Assembly: GCA_023053575.1 (NCBI GenBank)
Contig: JAKZAP010000017.1
Coordinates: forward strand, 2,177,501-2,241,500
Length of the DNA stretch: 64,000 nt
Reading direction: 5' to 3'
From: Branchinecta lynchi
Lineage: Eukaryota > Arthropoda > Branchiopoda > Anostraca > Branchinectidae
Position numbers and translations under genes: made by a program. The notes beneath the pieces are model-generated. The model was not told the origin of the DNA. It did not search any database and saw only the letters and a list, made by a program, of their open reading frames with translations. Every line of letters starts with the position of its first letter. Positions within the stretch are counted from its first letter, which is position 1. Of the stretch, positions 62,216-64,000 are shown piece by piece.

Positions 62216-62662
62216 TCACCCAGACATCTCTGCAGATCTTTTAATGCTTTGCTTCCTCTTATCTGTGTGGCTTATCACTTTCATAAGCTGCTGTAGCTCA
62301 GCGCTCGCTTTAGATATGTTTACAGAGGAGTTGATGACGTCTTTGCCTGGACCATGCTTGACCATCAAATGGTCACCGCCAACAACCTTAAGTCTGAGTC
62401 GAATTGACCCAGGTGGCCCCTCAAGCTCCGTGTAGTAGCCCGTGATGTCCGAGATTACAACGAACTCCCTAAAATGGCCACTTCCGTTCGTAAGTGTGAA
62501 AAGTGCCATTGACGAATAACTCATACCCTGAAGAACACTAGAGCCATGCTTCATGCGTATAAAATACGTTTTTATTTCAAAAAGAATCTGTGCCGGTAAT
62601 AGGTGTCCTTTCTGAAACCGCCGATTGACTTCAGTTCGAGCATGTAGGGCTCTTCCAGACAT
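62216..62662 (-). CDS. Unrecognised coding-like frame, 148 codons
   Basis: Opens MSGRALHARTEVNRRFQKGH and includes FVVISDITGYYTELEGPPGS and a basic end (SHTDKRKQSIKRSAEMSG). I do not recognise a family, and there is no signal peptide or membrane segment. The partial duplicate at 61970-62100 keeps the frame over 30 codons with conservative changes, which suggests real coding origin. It could be an exon of a larger minus-strand gene or a transposon ORF. Confidence 0.35.
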   Translation of the reverse strand: MSGRALHARTEVNRRFQKGHLLPAQILFEIKTYFIRMKHGSSVLQGMSYSSMALFTLTNGSGHFREFVVISDITGYYTELEGPPGSIRLRLKVVGGDHLMVKHGPGKDVINSSVNISKASAELQQLMKVISHTDKRKQSIKRSAEMSG

Positions 62663-62689
62663 TGATTTTTCTACTATACATGCCTTTCA

Positions 62690-63158
62690 CCGACCCACGA
62701 TCGGTCAGCTCTGGGAGATCAGGAGTCAGCTCCAGGTACATCGTCTGTGTTCGACAAGTTCGTAGCAACCGAGCACTCTGTAGCCCGGTCCGAAATGCTC
62801 TCGATCAGCTTTCTTCCGGTGTCAATTTTCTTAGATCCATCATCTCGTAATTTGTACGTTACACGCGTTCTCTATCTAAAAAAAACAACAGCAGATATTC
62901 TTGCTAGACATTGCCGCGGGGCAAATTGTTTCTGTTCACGTTGAGATTCTCATTTCGATGTGATCATTTGGTAATCTTTGCCTACAAATACTCGCTTATG
63001 CTCGTATCGATGTGACAACCTCAGCTCCTTGCCTAATGATCTGCATGCTTCAGTCTTATCCCCCCCCCCCCCCAATCCACGATGGTTGGATCTGAAAAAT
63101 TATTATTGTCAAGATCACTAAGATTCCGTCTGGACATCAGAAGACGTATTGACGTAAC
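62690..63158 (-). other. Coding-like minus-strand stretch and C-run
   Basis: Near 62730-62870 the minus strand reads YKLRDDGSKKIDTGRKLIES and ISDRATECSVATNL before a stop. It may belong with the 62216 frame as another exon or a pseudogene part. A C-run lies at 63061-63074. Confidence 0.25.
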
Positions 63159-64000
63159 CGTCGTAACCCCGCGAATTGACGTAACCGTCGAATATTGCTT
63201 GCCATAAATTTAACAGGAAACCCTTAATGTCACGAGTAGCAATGGATGTTCGGATTTAAGAAGAAGTTTCCATTTTCGTCAGTGAAAAATTGGACAATGG
63301 CTGGCCTTTGCGAGTCTGTCTAGTACTCCTTTACCAGAACCAGCAGGGGAGCCAGACCAGGCCGGTTCCCTCTTCTCTTTTTTCTTCACGCTAAGAGAAT
63401 CGGAAAATGGTACATTTGTGACAGAATTCAAGTTCTCATACGCCTCCTTGACCCTCTGCGAATTGACGTACGGCATGTCCAGAGTACAAATACCGTAAAC
63501 CCCGAAAATGGCCGGGTCATTGACCTCTTTTGAATTTAATCTGGTAGGCTCTTCATATTTTTTCAAGTTTCCTCATCCTAGATTATCTGAAATTACCGTG
63601 GCACTTCAGCATAGCTGCTAGTACCATAAAATCATTGAAATTCCCCGAATATTTTCTTTTAGAATGCAAGACCTGTTCCAATGCTCTTACCAGCCGGCTG
63701 CACGTATCGTCTTTCAATGGTGGTCATCGAATTGGCAATCAAGTTAGAGTTGGCCTTCAGAGTGGCTGTAGAGATAACATTTGTGTCAAAATTTACGTTC
63801 TCATACGCCATCCTTGACTCCCGCGAATTGATGTAACCGACGAATATTCTTCCCGTACACTTAACAGGAAACCCTTTTAATGTCACGAATAGCATTGGCT
63901 TTTCGGTTTAAGAAGAAGTTTCCTCATTCTCGTCGGACAAAAGCAGATAATCTCATCTTCTTCAGCGAACAATTGGACAATGGCTGTCCATTGCGAATCT
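63159..64000 (-). other. Two tandem, diverged coding-like units
   Basis: TTAACAGGAAACCCTT recurs at 63210 and 63861, and AATTGGACAATGGCTG at 63288 and 63971. Minus-strand peptides YVNSQRVKEAYENLNSVTNV (unit 1) and YINSRESRMAYENVNFDTNV (unit 2) are paralogous. Stops interrupt a single frame, so they are exons or pseudogene pieces. Function unknown. Confidence 0.35.

Overview
The window is animal genomic DNA, most likely from an invertebrate with large, transposon-filled introns. I cannot name the species. The only host gene I recognise with confidence is the 3' part of a Piezo mechanosensitive channel gene on the + strand. Six exons (1107-1392, 4951-5198, 14637-14946, 17445-17580, 34906-35231, 38414-38605) have GT-AG boundaries, keep one reading frame and end at a TAA stop. 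Together they encode about the last 498 residues: anchor, outer helix, extracellular cap, inner helix and cytoplasmic C-terminal domain. The upstream exons lie outside the window.

Nearly everything else is mobile or repeated DNA, much of it in nested insertions. Piezo introns 1-2 (1393-14636) hold two TTAA-flanked short elements (a third copy sits upstream at 454-832), a palindromic element, tRNA-derived SINE heads, a 1.35-kb hAT-type element with a perfect 8-bp target duplication, GC-rich minisatellites and a broken LINE reverse transcriptase. Intron 4 (17581-34905) holds a Ty3/gypsy LTR retrotransposon (20098-30954, antisense to Piezo). Its integrase is split by a 3-kb repeat array, and its right LTR is split by a nearly complete LINE with a 7-bp target duplication. 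Next comes a second hAT-type element (31467-34086) that interrupts an older LINE 3' end. Downstream of Piezo (38606-64000) are more palindromic and inverted-repeat elements, decayed LINE fragments, a third hAT-type element (56230-58199), satellite-like arrays with many poly-G/poly-C runs, and at the right edge an unrecognised, tandemly duplicated, coding-like minus-strand sequence.

The most interesting signal is a scattered family of small hammerhead-like ribozyme motifs. Each has a CUGANGA box, a stem II, a GAAA box, a two-base loop in place of stem III, then UC and a closing stem I. I found four well-formed copies (near 2240, 17140, 19447, 58688) and several decayed ones. Stem sequences differ between copies but still pair. 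The copies lie in short elements with inverted terminal segments, and two of these insertions have 11-bp target-site duplications. This resembles the stem-III-less hammerhead variants known from Penelope-like retroelements.
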